From Alphaproteobacteria bacterium (GTDB taxonomy: Bacteria; Pseudomonadota; Alphaproteobacteria; Sphingomonadales; Sphingomonadaceae), in NCBI GenBank assembly GCA_030426245.1, contig JAUHYZ010000005.1, forward strand, positions 1-64,000: a stretch of 64,000 bases of DNA, given 5' to 3'. This document shows, one piece after another, positions 56,048 through 64,000 of this stretch. Position 1 is the stretch's first letter. Each line of letters starts with the position of its first letter. The notes under the pieces are model-generated. The model had not been told where the DNA came from and searched no databases. It saw nothing but the letters and a program-made list of their open reading frames with translations. Both the position numbers and the translations under genes were made by a program.

Positions 56048-56611
56048 ATGAAAATCAGTGGAGTGGATATCCGGCCGGGCAATATCCTGGAATATGAATC
56101 CGGAATCTGGAAGGTCGCCAAGATCCAGCATACCCAGCCGGGCAAGGGCGGGGCCTATATGCAGGTCGAGATGAAAAATCTCGTCGACGGCCGGAAAACC
56201 AATGTCCGTTTCCGGAGTGCGGATACGGTGGAAAAAGTCCGCCTCGACACCAAGGACTTCCAGTATCTTTATGAAGATGGCGATCAACTCGTTTTCATGG
56301 ATAAGGACAGTTACGAACAGATCTTCATCGAATCCGACTTGCTGGGCGAAGCCAAGGCGTTTCTGACCGATGGAATGGACGTCTCGCTGGAGCTTTATGA
56401 CGAGAAGCCGATCAGCGTTCAGCTTCCCGAACAGGTCGAGGCGACTATCGTGGAGGCGGACGCAGTGGTGAAGGGGCAGACAGCCAGCTCCAGCTATAAG
56501 CCAGCGGTACTCGAGAATGGCGTTCGCGTAATGGTGCCGCCGCATATCGAAAGCGGCACCCGTATCGTTGTCGACGTCTATGCCCGTGAATATGTGAAAA
56601 AGGCCGACTGA
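56048..56611 (+). CDS. efp: Elongation factor P
   Basis: Relieves ribosome stalling at polyproline stretches. The 187-residue protein starts at [23 protein letters not shown] and has the three-beta-barrel layout. The tip loop PGKGGAY holds K33, the site modified in other bacteria (the E. coli tip is PGKGQAF). [21 protein letters not shown] near the end fits. A longer in-frame start near 55958 was rejected. It is followed after one base by a small secreted-protein gene. Confidence 0.95.
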   Translation: MKISGVDIRPGNILEYESGIWKVAKIQHTQPGKGGAYMQVEMKNLVDGRKTNVRFRSADTVEKVRLDTKDFQYLYEDGDQLVFMDKDSYEQIFIESDLLGEAKAFLTDGMDVSLELYDEKPISVQLPEQVEATIVEADAVVKGQTASSSYKPAVLENGVRVMVPPHIESGTRIVVDVYAREYVKKAD

Positions 56612-56612
56612 C

Positions 56613-57014
56613 ATGAAAAAGACCCTCTCAACTGCCATTGCCGCTGCGCTGATCGCAACCGCCATGCCCAGCACGGTTCTTGCCCAGGAAGGAAGCGAGG
56701 ATGCCGCGCAGGAGGGTCCTTCGCCCGAGCGGTTGGCCAATCTGCGGCGCGCGGGGCACATCCTGCGTTCGTTCAATGCGGCATTGCAGTCCGATCAGGT
56801 GAAGCCGCAAGTCAAAGCGCGCCTGATGGCGTGCCTTTACAACAACAAGCTTTCCACGATCTCGGTGACCGCGGGCAATGCGATCCGGGAAGGCGCCAAT
56901 CTTAGTGACGACAACCCGACGGACGTCTATCGTGCTGCGGCAGGTGTCTGCGGAATCACTTTCCAGGCCAATGGTGGCGAGCAAGCGCCTGCAGAGGATA
57001 CGGAGGGCAGTTAA
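56613..57014 (+). CDS. Secreted hypothetical protein, 133 aa
   Basis: Starts immediately after efp (TGACATG overlap region) with a Sec signal peptide (TLSTAIAAALIATAMPSTVLAQ). The mature region is helical and has two cysteines (LMACLYNNKL; AGVCGITFQANGG) possibly joined by a disulfide, and an acidic C-terminus. It may be co-transcribed with efp, but functional linkage is not evident. Family unknown. Confidence 0.7.
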   Translation: MKKTLSTAIAAALIATAMPSTVLAQEGSEDAAQEGPSPERLANLRRAGHILRSFNAALQSDQVKPQVKARLMACLYNNKLSTISVTAGNAIREGANLSDDNPTDVYRAAAGVCGITFQANGGEQAPAEDTEGS

Positions 57015-57053
57015 GCCCCGTTTCTCTCGGAAAAAATTGGAAGCGATCGAATA

Positions 57054-57872
57054 GTGGCACTATCCGGGCTTATTCGTGTGATGGAGCGTGCCGCACGGCG
57101 CGCGGGCGGCCGTTTGCGCCGCGATTTCGGCGAAGTCGAACACTTGCAGGTTAGCCGCAAGGGCCCGTCGGACTTTGTGTCCAAAGCGGACCGTATGGCG
57201 GAGCGCACGATCTACGACGAATTGTTGCAGGCGCGGCCTGGCTGGGGTTTCCTGATGGAAGAGGCGGGTGAAATTGCCGCCGAAGAGGGCAAGCCGCGTT
57301 GGATCGTCGATCCTCTCGACGGGACATCCAATTTTCTTCACGGAATTCCGCATTTTGCAATTTCCATCGCCGCGCAGGAACCCAAGCTCGATGGTTCGGG
57401 GTGGGGCGAAGTCTTCGCCGGTGTGGTGTATCAGCCGATCACCGATCAGACCTTCTGGGCAGAGAAAAGCCGCGGCGCCTGGCTGCAGGATGCCCGCTTG
57501 CGGGTTTCCTCCAGAAACAGGCTGTCCGATTCATTGATCGCGACCGGTACGCCCTATCAGGGCCATGGCGAATTTCCGCAATGGTCGAAGATATTCGGCG
57601 CGGTTGGCCCGCAGGTGGCAGGAATTCGCCGTTTCGGCGCTGCCTCGCTCGATCTGGCATGGGTTGCCGCCGGGCGGTACGACGGCTTCTGGGAGAGCGG
57701 TCTCTCGCCTTGGGATACCGCTGCCGGTTGCCTGCTGGTCCGCGAAGCAGGCGGCTTCGTGACAGATTTCAGAGGCCGCTCGCACCCAGTATGCGATAGC
57801 GAAGTTCTCGCCGCCAACGATCCGCTTCATTCGCGCCTGCACAAGCTGGTCGCCGGCGCAATCAAGACCTGA
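57054..57872 (+). CDS. suhB: Inositol monophosphatase SuhB
   Basis: A 272-residue Mg-dependent phosphatase of the inositol monophosphatase family; SuhB also affects ribosome assembly through rRNA transcription factors. Metal motifs are EEAGEIAAEEGK and WIVDPLDGTSNFLHGIPHFAISIAA. The closing WESGLSPWDTAAGCLLVREAGG is diagnostic. The start codon is GTG at 57054. Upstream lies the efp unit; a tRNA-Leu follows 70 bases downstream. Confidence 0.9.
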   Translation: MALSGLIRVMERAARRAGGRLRRDFGEVEHLQVSRKGPSDFVSKADRMAERTIYDELLQARPGWGFLMEEAGEIAAEEGKPRWIVDPLDGTSNFLHGIPHFAISIAAQEPKLDGSGWGEVFAGVVYQPITDQTFWAEKSRGAWLQDARLRVSSRNRLSDSLIATGTPYQGHGEFPQWSKIFGAVGPQVAGIRRFGAASLDLAWVAAGRYDGFWESGLSPWDTAAGCLLVREAGGFVTDFRGRSHPVCDSEVLAANDPLHSRLHKLVAGAIKT

Positions 57873-57942
57873 TGAAAGCCTGTGCTTGATGCATTCGATT
57901 GGTGAGGTTAAGTGCGCGCGACGCACCAGCCTCGTGATAGGG

Positions 57943-58027
57943 GCCCCTGTGGCGGAATTGGTAGACGCGCTCGACTCAAAATCGAGTTTCTTCGGAAGTG
58001 CCCGTTCGAGTCGGGCCAGGGGCACCA
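57943..58027 (+). tRNA. tRNA-Leu (anticodon CAA)
   Basis: 85 nt including the encoded CCA. Acceptor arms GCCCCTG and CAGGGGC pair. The anticodon stem CTCGA/TCGAG encloses CTCAAAA, giving CAA. A variable arm of the long, class II type (TTTCTTCGGAAGT) and a T-arm GTTCGAGTC are present, as expected for leucine tRNAs. Confidence 0.95.
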
Positions 58028-58066
58028 CGTTACGCTTCTATCGGCAGCCAAAGCCGTGCTAGGCAG

Positions 58067-59869
58067 ATGATGATGCCGGGTATCCCCTCATTTCATGCGA
58101 TGGCAGCCATCGCGGTAACCACCGCGATGTTCATCGCATTTGCGCGCGGCCGTTTGTCGGTCGAGATCGTCTCGCTTCTGACTATCGCAGTCATTGCGGT
58201 CGGGCTGTATTTCTTCCCGCTGCCGCACACTCTGCCCACGGACGGCCTGATCTTGGCCTTTTCCGGTTTCGGCCACTATGCACTGATTACGATCTGTTCG
58301 CTGATGATCATGGGCAGGGGGCTGGTGGTGACCGGCGCGCTGGAACCGGCTGCGCGTTTCCTTGAGCGGGTCTGGAAAGTGAACTTGCAGCTTGGCCTGC
58401 TGGTTTCGCTGCTGATCGCGATGTTCCTATCGATGATCGTCAACGATACGCCGGTGCTGGTTCTGTTGCTGCCGATATTCGTGCAACTGGCGGCCCGCGG
58501 GGCGATGCCTGCATCGAAGACGCTTATCCCGCTTAACGCTGCGGTTCTGATTGGCGGCATGTCGACGACGATCGGCACGTCGACCAACCTGCTGGTCGTG
58601 TCGATCGCGCGCGATCTCGGCATGCCGCAAATGAACGTGTTCCACTACACGCCCATCGTTCTTGCGGCAGCTGTGGTTGCCTTGCCCTATCTGTGGCTGG
58701 TGATGCCGCGATTGCTGCCCGACCATAGCCGCGACGACGATTATGAGCTGCGCCGCTTTTCAGCCCGTCTGCGCATTCCGGCAGGAAGCGAGCTTGTCGG
58801 CAAAGCCATCGATGAAGTCGCCACCAGGCTGCCTGCAGCATTCTCCTTCGACGAAAAACCGGAGGGTCCGTTCGAGGCAGGACACAGATTGCGCGTTTCC
58901 GGCACACATGAGGCGCTTGAGGAAGCGATCAGGAGCCTCAAGGGGCAAGTGGCCCCAGGCTGGGTTGTCGACCGCATTCAGCGTAAGGCCCGCTCTGCCG
59001 GCGATGATGTTATCGTTGTGGAAATGGCGGTGACTTCCGATTCCCGGCTGATCGGGCGCACGCTTGCCACTTCGGGCATTGCCGATCTCTACAGCACAGC
59101 CGTTCTGGGAATTCACAAGCCCAAGCGTCCTCTCGATCAGGAAATGGGGCCGGAGCCAGATGAGCTTCGGATTGCCGAGGGTGACGTGCTGCTGGTGATG
59201 GGGCTCGATACCGATCTTCAGGAGTTTGCCCAGAACGACAGCCTGCTCATTCTGGATGGTGGGCGTGAAATGCCGCGCCGTTCCAAGGCGATCCTGGCGC
59301 TGGCGATCATGTTCGGATCGGTGGGGCTGGCTTCCGCAGGCTTCCTGCCGATTGCCATTTCCGCGCTGGCGGGCGCCATTCTGATGTTCGTTACCGGCTG
59401 TGTCCGGTTCGATCGCGTTGGCCGGGCGCTCTCGGCCAAAGTTATCGTTCTTGTCGCTGCGAGCATCGCCATCGGCCAGCTCGTGCTGAACAGCGGCGCA
59501 GCCTCATGGCTTGGCCAAGTGATGGCATATGGCCTGCAATATCTTCCTCCCGCAGCGATACTGGCGGCAATCATGCTGTTCGTGACGCTGCTGACGAATT
59601 TCGCATCGAACGCTACGGCGGCGACGGTCGGCACACCGATTGCGTTCAATATAGCCAGCCAGCTCGAATTGCCGCAGGAACCGCTGATCCTTGCCGTGCT
59701 GTTCGGATGCAATCTCTGCTATGCAACGCCGATCGCTTACCAGACGAACATGCTGATTATGGGTGAAGGCAACTATACCTTCGCCGACTATATCCGCACC
59801 GGCATACCGCTGGTGCTGATCATGGTGGTGACGCTCTCGATCTTGCTGGTCTTCAGCTATGGAATGTAG
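58067..59869 (+). CDS. DASS/SLC13-type permease with TrkA-C domains
   Basis: A 600-residue inner-membrane transporter. N- and C-terminal membrane bundles of about five to seven helices each surround two regulatory RCK_C/TrkA-C domains in the middle (about residues 225-395; SARLRIPAGSELVGKAIDEV and DSRLIGRTLATSGIADLYSTAVLGIHKPK). The motif LIGGMSTTIGTSTNLLVVSIA and the repeat TNFASNATAATVGTPIAFNIA are classic for the dicarboxylate/sulfate family. Likely substrates are anions such as sulfate or dicarboxylates; not determinable here. Three ATGs in a row (58067, 58070, 58073) could start it. Confidence 0.88.
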   Translation: MMMPGIPSFHAMAAIAVTTAMFIAFARGRLSVEIVSLLTIAVIAVGLYFFPLPHTLPTDGLILAFSGFGHYALITICSLMIMGRGLVVTGALEPAARFLERVWKVNLQLGLLVSLLIAMFLSMIVNDTPVLVLLLPIFVQLAARGAMPASKTLIPLNAAVLIGGMSTTIGTSTNLLVVSIARDLGMPQMNVFHYTPIVLAAAVVALPYLWLVMPRLLPDHSRDDDYELRRFSARLRIPAGSELVGKAIDEVATRLPAAFSFDEKPEGPFEAGHRLRVSGTHEALEEAIRSLKGQVAPGWVVDRIQRKARSAGDDVIVVEMAVTSDSRLIGRTLATSGIADLYSTAVLGIHKPKRPLDQEMGPEPDELRIAEGDVLLVMGLDTDLQEFAQNDSLLILDGGREMPRRSKAILALAIMFGSVGLASAGFLPIAISALAGAILMFVTGCVRFDRVGRALSAKVIVLVAASIAIGQLVLNSGAASWLGQVMAYGLQYLPPAAILAAIMLFVTLLTNFASNATAATVGTPIAFNIASQLELPQEPLILAVLFGCNLCYATPIAYQTNMLIMGEGNYTFADYIRTGIPLVLIMVVTLSILLVFSYGM

Positions 59870-59878
59870 CGGGCAGTC

Positions 59879-60421
59879 ATGGTGATCGCGGCGGCAAGAG
59901 CTCTGCTGCTGGGCGGCATAATGTGCCTGATTTCGGCCTGCTGGATGTCTCCCGTGCCTCTGATCGATGCGTCGAATGCGTCCGAGATAGATTTCGAAGG
60001 GGCATGGCAGGAAGTCGAATCCGGAGAGCCTTCGCGGATCACGATCACATCGAACGGCGATGGCAGCTACACAATGGGCGACAGCGATGAGCTTCTGAAT
60101 ACATACTTCGTGGCTTTGCGCGGCGATTGGTATCTCGCCCAATATGAAGGGAAGGCGGAAGATCTGGCCCCGGAGGCTACCGGGGGTGCATTCTTCCTCT
60201 ATCAACCCATCCGGGTGAGCGATGAAGCGCTCAATCTTTACTCGCCGGAGTGCAATGAGGAGATTGCTTCGATCGAGGGCGTCACTTCGGAAGAAGGCAC
60301 TTGCGGTTTCGAAAGCTACGAAGCGTTGATGGCTGTGGCGGAAAAATACGTCGATGCTGTTGAAAGCGGCGCGATCACAGGCGACGCCAATGTATTTGTG
60401 CGGCCTGAGGACGCGGAATGA
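59879..60421 (+). CDS. Hypothetical lipoprotein, 180 aa
   Basis: Begins ten bases after the permease gene with a lipoprotein signal (GGIMCLISACWMSP, lipobox near residue 18-21). The mature part has ITITSNGDGSYTMGDSDELL and a beta-rich middle (TYFVALRGDWYLAQYEG), with two cysteines (SPECNEEIA; EEGTCGFESYEALM). It overlaps the start of the amidohydrolase by four bases. No family recognised. Confidence 0.7.
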   Translation: MVIAAARALLLGGIMCLISACWMSPVPLIDASNASEIDFEGAWQEVESGEPSRITITSNGDGSYTMGDSDELLNTYFVALRGDWYLAQYEGKAEDLAPEATGGAFFLYQPIRVSDEALNLYSPECNEEIASIEGVTSEEGTCGFESYEALMAVAEKYVDAVESGAITGDANVFVRPEDAE

Positions 60422-61737
60422 AGCGTCTCGTTCTTCCTCTGCTGAGCGCGGCATTGGCATTTGCCAGCCCGGCACAGGCCAATGAGCTGCGTGAATCCCT
60501 GAAGGCCGATATGCCGGAGCTGATGAAGCTTTACAGGGACCTTCACGCCCATCCGGAACTGAGCTTCCAGGAGGTTGAAACCTCGGCCAGGCTTGCTGGC
60601 CTCATGCGCGAACTGGGCTTTGACGTTACCGAGCAGGTGGGGCGGACGGGTCTGGTGGCGGTCATGCGCAATGGCGAGGGGCCGACCGTCCTGATCAGGA
60701 CCGATATGGACGGCCTGCCGGTCACGGAGCAGACCGGCCTTCCATTCGCCTCGCAGGAACGCGGTGTGCCTGAATCAGGCGTCGAAAGCGGGATCATGCA
60801 TGCCTGTGCCCATGATACGCACATGACAGCCTGGATCGCTGCGGCAAGCCTATTGGTCTCTCGCAAGGATGAGTGGCAAGGCACGCTGGTGATGATCGCT
60901 CAGCCGGCGGAAGAGCTGGGCGAGGGGGCTCTGGCGATGCTGGAAGACGGCTTGTTCGAACGTTTCCCCAAGCCGGATTTCGCGCTGGCTTTCCATAATT
61001 CCGCCCAATTGCCTGCTGGTACCATCGGCATCGCAGCGGAATATGCCTGGGCCAATGTGGACAGTGTCGACATCACGGTGAAGGGTGTCGGCGGGCACGG
61101 CGCCTATCCGCATGCGACCAAGGATCCTGTAGTGCTGGCCAGCAGTATCGTCATGAAGCTGCAGACATTGGCCAGCCGGGAGAGCAGCCCGCTTGAGCCT
61201 GTGGTCGTGACGGTTGGCAGTTTTCATGCCGGCACCAAACACAATGTCATTCCCGACGAAGCCAGGCTGCAGCTCACGGTTCGCAGTTATACCGATGCCT
61301 CGCGTGAATTGCTGCTCAGTGGCATAGAGCGGATTGCCACAGGTGAAGCCATCGCTGCTGGAATTCCGGAAGAGCGCTGGCCCAGCGTAAGCGTGAAAGA
61401 GAACTACACGCCGGCTGTCTACAATTCGCCGGAGCTTGCCGCGCAGGTTGCGGCCAACTTGTCCGCGCGCTTTGGCGAGGGGCGAGTGATTGAAATACCC
61501 TCCACAATGGGCGGAGAGGATTTCGGCCGGTACCGGCGCGCGGATCCCGACCATATCCAGTCATTGCTGCTCTCCATCGGCGGCGTCCCCCAGGCGAATT
61601 GGGAAGCCGCCGAGAACGGCGAGCTTGACCTGCCGTCGCTCCACAGTCCTTTCTGGGCGCCCGATGCCGAAACGGTGATAGAGACTGCTGCCGAAGCTTT
61701 CGCGGCAACTGCGATCGGACTGATGCCGCCGGACTGA
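60418..61737 (+). CDS. Secreted M20-family amidohydrolase (hippurate hydrolase-like)
   Basis: A 439-residue zinc peptidase/amidohydrolase. Sec signal (LVLPLLSAALAFASPAQA) gives a periplasmic enzyme. Zinc ligands lie in IMHACAHDTHMTAWIAAASL (the usual HACGHD here reads HACAHD) and MIAQPAEELGEGALAML. VKGVGGHGAYPHATKDPVVLASSIV marks the dimerisation domain and MGGEDFGRY the C-terminal metal site. Substrates may be N-acyl amino acids. Its start overlaps the lipoprotein gene by four bases (ATGA), so the two are co-translated. Confidence 0.88.
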   Translation: MKRLVLPLLSAALAFASPAQANELRESLKADMPELMKLYRDLHAHPELSFQEVETSARLAGLMRELGFDVTEQVGRTGLVAVMRNGEGPTVLIRTDMDGLPVTEQTGLPFASQERGVPESGVESGIMHACAHDTHMTAWIAAASLLVSRKDEWQGTLVMIAQPAEELGEGALAMLEDGLFERFPKPDFALAFHNSAQLPAGTIGIAAEYAWANVDSVDITVKGVGGHGAYPHATKDPVVLASSIVMKLQTLASRESSPLEPVVVTVGSFHAGTKHNVIPDEARLQLTVRSYTDASRELLLSGIERIATGEAIAAGIPEERWPSVSVKENYTPAVYNSPELAAQVAANLSARFGEGRVIEIPSTMGGEDFGRYRRADPDHIQSLLLSIGGVPQANWEAAENGELDLPSLHSPFWAPDAETVIETAAEAFAATAIGLMPPD

Positions 61738-61738
61738 G

Positions 61739-61753
61739 TAAACCGGCAGTTAA
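61739..61753. promoter_or_regulatory. Degenerate CtrA-like box
   Basis: TAAA-N7-TTAA (TAAACCGGCAGTTAA) overlaps the end of the amidohydrolase gene and precedes the prsK leader. The full alphaproteobacterial CtrA box is TTAA-N7-TTAA, so this is a one-base mismatch. A role in prsK control is speculative. Confidence 0.25.
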
Positions 61754-61828
61754 CCTCGATATTCACTTCGCGAGTTGCAGGCACAATATTGAAAAATAAG
61801 CGATAATTCGCATCGCTGGCGCTGCACT

Positions 61829-61839
61829 GTAAAGTTTAC
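61829..61839. promoter_or_regulatory. Inverted repeat GTAAA-G-TTTAC upstream of prsK
   Basis: A perfect 11-base palindrome about 133 bases before the prsK ATG, in the 235-base leader. It is a candidate operator. I found no sigma-54 type -24/-12 pair, although PrsKR systems elsewhere use sigma-54. Confidence 0.3.
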
Positions 61840-61972
61840 CGACATTTCACTTCTGTCCGTTATCACACGCAGCTGACCTTGGGGGTTCAGCCAGCGGTGA
61901 GTATGAAACGATGATCGATCTGTCCGGCAACGCCCTTCGGCGCGCCGTTTCGTCTCCCGAGGGGGCGTGACG

Positions 61973-64000
61973 ATGTCGTCAGTCTGGGACCTGACAATCT
62001 TCGTTCTTTATCTGTCGAGTGCCAGCGCTCTGCTTCTGCTCGCTGCATGGCTTTATCCGCGCCGGGAACGCTTCGGGGCGGCCGGTGGAGCGATTGTCGG
62101 TGCTGCCGGGACGATGGCGGCGTGGGGCTTGCTGGTGGCGGCCTTGGGATTTGCCAATCCCGCCGCTCAGATCGCTCTTAGCCTGTCGCACCTCGCCTGG
62201 TTTTTGGCGTTGTTCCGCCTGTTCGTGACCGACGGCCGCGATTCCAGTCTGCGTCCGATCCGCCCGGTCGTGATCATGCTTGCCGCTGTCGAAGTCATGC
62301 AGATTGCCGTGATCGCGGCATTGGCTCGCTTTTCTGTTGCTCCGTCAGCAACCGATCTGCTGTTCAACCTGACTATTACACTGAGACTGCTTAGCGTCAT
62401 CGGCGCATTGGTGCTGGTCCATAATTTGTATGTCGGTGCAACGACCATGGGGCGCCTCACGCTTCGCTGGCCTGCTGCGGCGCTGGGCCTGATGTGGCTG
62501 TATGACCTCAACCTCTACGGCATCGCCTATTTAACGGGTGAGTTTCCCGCGTTGCTGGCCTCCGCGCGCGGCGTCTTGATGCTGGTCACGGCTCTGCTGT
62601 TCGCGCTTGGCGCTACCAGGCAGGCATCCGAAATCCGCCTCCGGCCTTCGCGCTATGTGGCTTTCCAATCGTTTTCGCTGTTCGTGATAGGGGCCTATCT
62701 CGTCGGCATGGTTCTGGTCGCGCAGGCCCTTACATATCTGAATCAGGAAACGGCGTGGCTGATCCAGGTCGGCTTCCTGGCTGCTGCAATCGTCGCGGCG
62801 CTGTTGATCCTGCCTTCGCGCAAACTGCGTGGGTGGATAAAGGTCGTGGCGGCAAAGCACCTGTTTCAGCATCGCTACGACTACCGCGTAGAATGGCTGC
62901 GTTTCACGCAGACGATCGCCAAGGGTGACGAGGATTCAACGCCGCTGCGCGAACGCGTAGTGCAAGCAGTTGCCGATATAACCGATAGCCCGGCAGGTTT
63001 GCTGCTGACGCCGACCGAAGAGGGTGCTGCGGTATTGAATTCCCGCTGGCAGTGGGGCGACGCCGAAGTGCCGGCAGAGGCGCTGTCTCAGGAAGCCGTC
63101 GAGTTTCTGGAGAAGAGCCAATTCATTCTCGATCTGGACGATGTGCGCGCCGGCCACAGTATCGGCAGCGAGAAGGCGTTTGTTCCCGAATGGCTGATGC
63201 GCAATCCCCGCGCCTGGATCATCGTTCCGCTGCTGCATTTTGAACGTCTGGTGGGCATGGTCGTGCTGACTCGTCCTGCGGTCGCCCGCAAGCTGGACTG
63301 GGAAGACTTCGATCTACTTCGCGTGGTTGGCAAACAGCTGGCGAGCTATCTGGCGGAACAGGACGGCCAGGAAGCGCTCGGCGAAGCGCATCGGTTCGAT
63401 GAATTCAACCGCCGCATTGCTTTCGTGATGCACGATATCAAGAACCTCGCCAGTCAGCTCTCGCTGCTTGCCCGCAATGCGGAAAAGCATGCGGACAATC
63501 CGGAATTCCGGGCGGACATGCTGGTTACGCTGCGCAACAGTTCCGACAAGCTGGAGGCTCTGCTGGCGCGTCTTGGCCGCTATCGTGCCGGTGGCGGCGA
63601 TCGGGAGAGCATGGAGCGAGTTGACGCTGGCGAGTTCATCACGCGCATTGCCGAGCGGTTTCAGCCGCAGCATCCGGTCCAGATCGCCGAACGGCAAAGC
63701 TGCGAGCTGCTGGTCGACAGTGAAGGCTTCGATCAGGCTCTTGTCCATCTGGTGCAGAATGCGATCGACGCCAGCGATGCAGATCAGCCGGTCCTGCTTC
63801 TTGCGGCCTGCGACGAGCTATTTTGCCGGATCGAGATCATCGACAGCGGGAAGGGGATGAGTCCGGAATTTATCCGCACGCGGCTGTTCAAGCCGTTCCA
63901 GTCTTCCAAGTCCGGGGGCTTCGGCATCGGAGCCTTTGAGGCGCGCGAATTGCTGCGCGCGATGGGCGGCCAGCTGAGCGTCGAATCCCGTGAAGAGGTG
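61973..64000 (+). CDS. prsK: PEP-CTERM system sensor histidine kinase PrsK, 3' end cut by window
   Basis: The open frame runs from 61973 to the right edge (676 residues so far). Residues ~1-300 have eight or nine membrane helices (for example LYLSSASALLLLAAWLYP, then several hydrophobic spans), followed by a GAF-like region (about 300-470). The H-box is RIAFVMHDIKNLASQLSLL, with the phospho-acceptor H at about residue 487. The ATP-binding domain shows LVHLVQNAIDAS (N-box) and the glycine-rich DSGKGMSPEF and GGFGIGAFEARELL. This layout matches PrsK of the PrsK/PrsR system, which governs exosortase/PEP-CTERM export and associated exopolysaccharide genes. The C-terminus and the expected PrsR partner lie outside. 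Confidence 0.88.
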   Translation, partial: MSSVWDLTIFVLYLSSASALLLLAAWLYPRRERFGAAGGAIVGAAGTMAAWGLLVAALGFANPAAQIALSLSHLAWFLALFRLFVTDGRDSSLRPIRPVVIMLAAVEVMQIAVIAALARFSVAPSATDLLFNLTITLRLLSVIGALVLVHNLYVGATTMGRLTLRWPAAALGLMWLYDLNLYGIAYLTGEFPALLASARGVLMLVTALLFALGATRQASEIRLRPSRYVAFQSFSLFVIGAYLVGMVLVAQALTYLNQETAWLIQVGFLAAAIVAALLILPSRKLRGWIKVVAAKHLFQHRYDYRVEWLRFTQTIAKGDEDSTPLRERVVQAVADITDSPAGLLLTPTEEGAAVLNSRWQWGDAEVPAEALSQEAVEFLEKSQFILDLDDVRAGHSIGSEKAFVPEWLMRNPRAWIIVPLLHFERLVGMVVLTRPAVARKLDWEDFDLLRVVGKQLASYLAEQDGQEALGEAHRFDEFNRRIAFVMHDIKNLASQLSLLARNAEKHADNPEFRADMLVTLRNSSDKLEALLARLGRYRAGGGDRESMERVDAGEFITRIAERFQPQHPVQIAERQSCELLVDSEGFDQALVHLVQNAIDASDADQPVLLLAACDELFCRIEIIDSGKGMSPEFIRTRLFKPFQSSKSGGFGIGAFEARELLRAMGGQLSVESREEV

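Noticed and set aside
61738..61972. Sigma-54 promoter (-24/-12) ahead of prsK
   Set aside because: No TGGCAC-N5-TTGC-type pair was found in the leader by eye.

Overview
The window is high-GC chromosomal DNA from an alphaproteobacterium. Gene content points to the Sphingomonadales, probably Erythrobacteraceae: the sdhC-sdhD-sdhA order, a DUF2842 protein, KorA/KorB 2-oxoacid oxidoreductase, the typical sphingomonad dispersed repeats near 6.8 kb, and a PEP-CTERM-type sensor kinase (PrsK) at the right edge. This placement rests on family recognition, not on a database search. Nearly all of the window is ordinary chromosomal backbone with short intergenic gaps; no gene-free stretch exceeds about 300 bases.

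Layout. 1-4.35 kb: 3' part of dnaN, a ferredoxin-NADP reductase and lepA. 4.35-6.77 kb: a small accessory islet whose first two genes are clearly AT-richer than the rest (orphan ParA-like ATPase, unknown 169-aa partner, then an HNH nuclease). 6.77-8.28 kb: dispersed palindromic repeats and a hairpin-rich gene for a terminase-small-subunit-like protein. 8.28-15.43 kb: O-methyltransferase, bamD, a secreted protein, recN, a tiny membrane protein and ligA. 15.46-18.6 kb: a periplasmic metallo-beta-lactamase-fold hydrolase, a YceI lipoprotein and a cytochrome b561-YceI fusion. 18.6-24.7 kb: GST, a DUF2459 protein and prmA, then sdhCDA without sdhB. 24.7-31.4 kb: cyclophilin, a legumain-like C13 protein, a thioredoxin-fold protein, an FMN alpha-hydroxy acid dehydrogenase, creD with CreB-type direct repeats, and a YpfJ zinc peptidase. 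31.6-38.5 kb: guaB, rsmB, a TPR protein, rppH and korAB. 38.5-47.1 kb: an EF-hand lipoprotein, a YdjM-like protein, photolyase, a cyclopropane fatty acid synthase, a PilZ protein, SDR, purF, tRNA-Pro and thyA. 47.1-49.5 kb: tRNA-Asp, DUF2842, 5-formyl-THF cyclo-ligase, a probable 6S RNA and zapA. 49.7-55.5 kb: a co-directional central-carbon operon tkt-gap-pgk-fba-thiE. 55.5-64 kb: efp, suhB, tRNA-Leu, a DASS-type permease, an M20 amidohydrolase and the 5' part of prsK.

Functional themes are central carbon and energy metabolism (tkt-gap-pgk-fba, sdhCDA, korAB), DNA replication and repair (dnaN, recN, ligA, photolyase), nucleotide synthesis (guaB, purF, thyA with the folate enzyme) and envelope maintenance (bamD, creD, several lipoproteins). 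The stretches most worth a second look are the ParA/169-aa/HNH islet, the hairpin-rich repeat built into a reading frame at 7.1-7.26 kb, the cytochrome b561-YceI fusion beside a free YceI, the phased direct repeats before creD, the sdhB-less sdh cluster, and the candidate 6S RNA between zapA and the folate cyclo-ligase gene.
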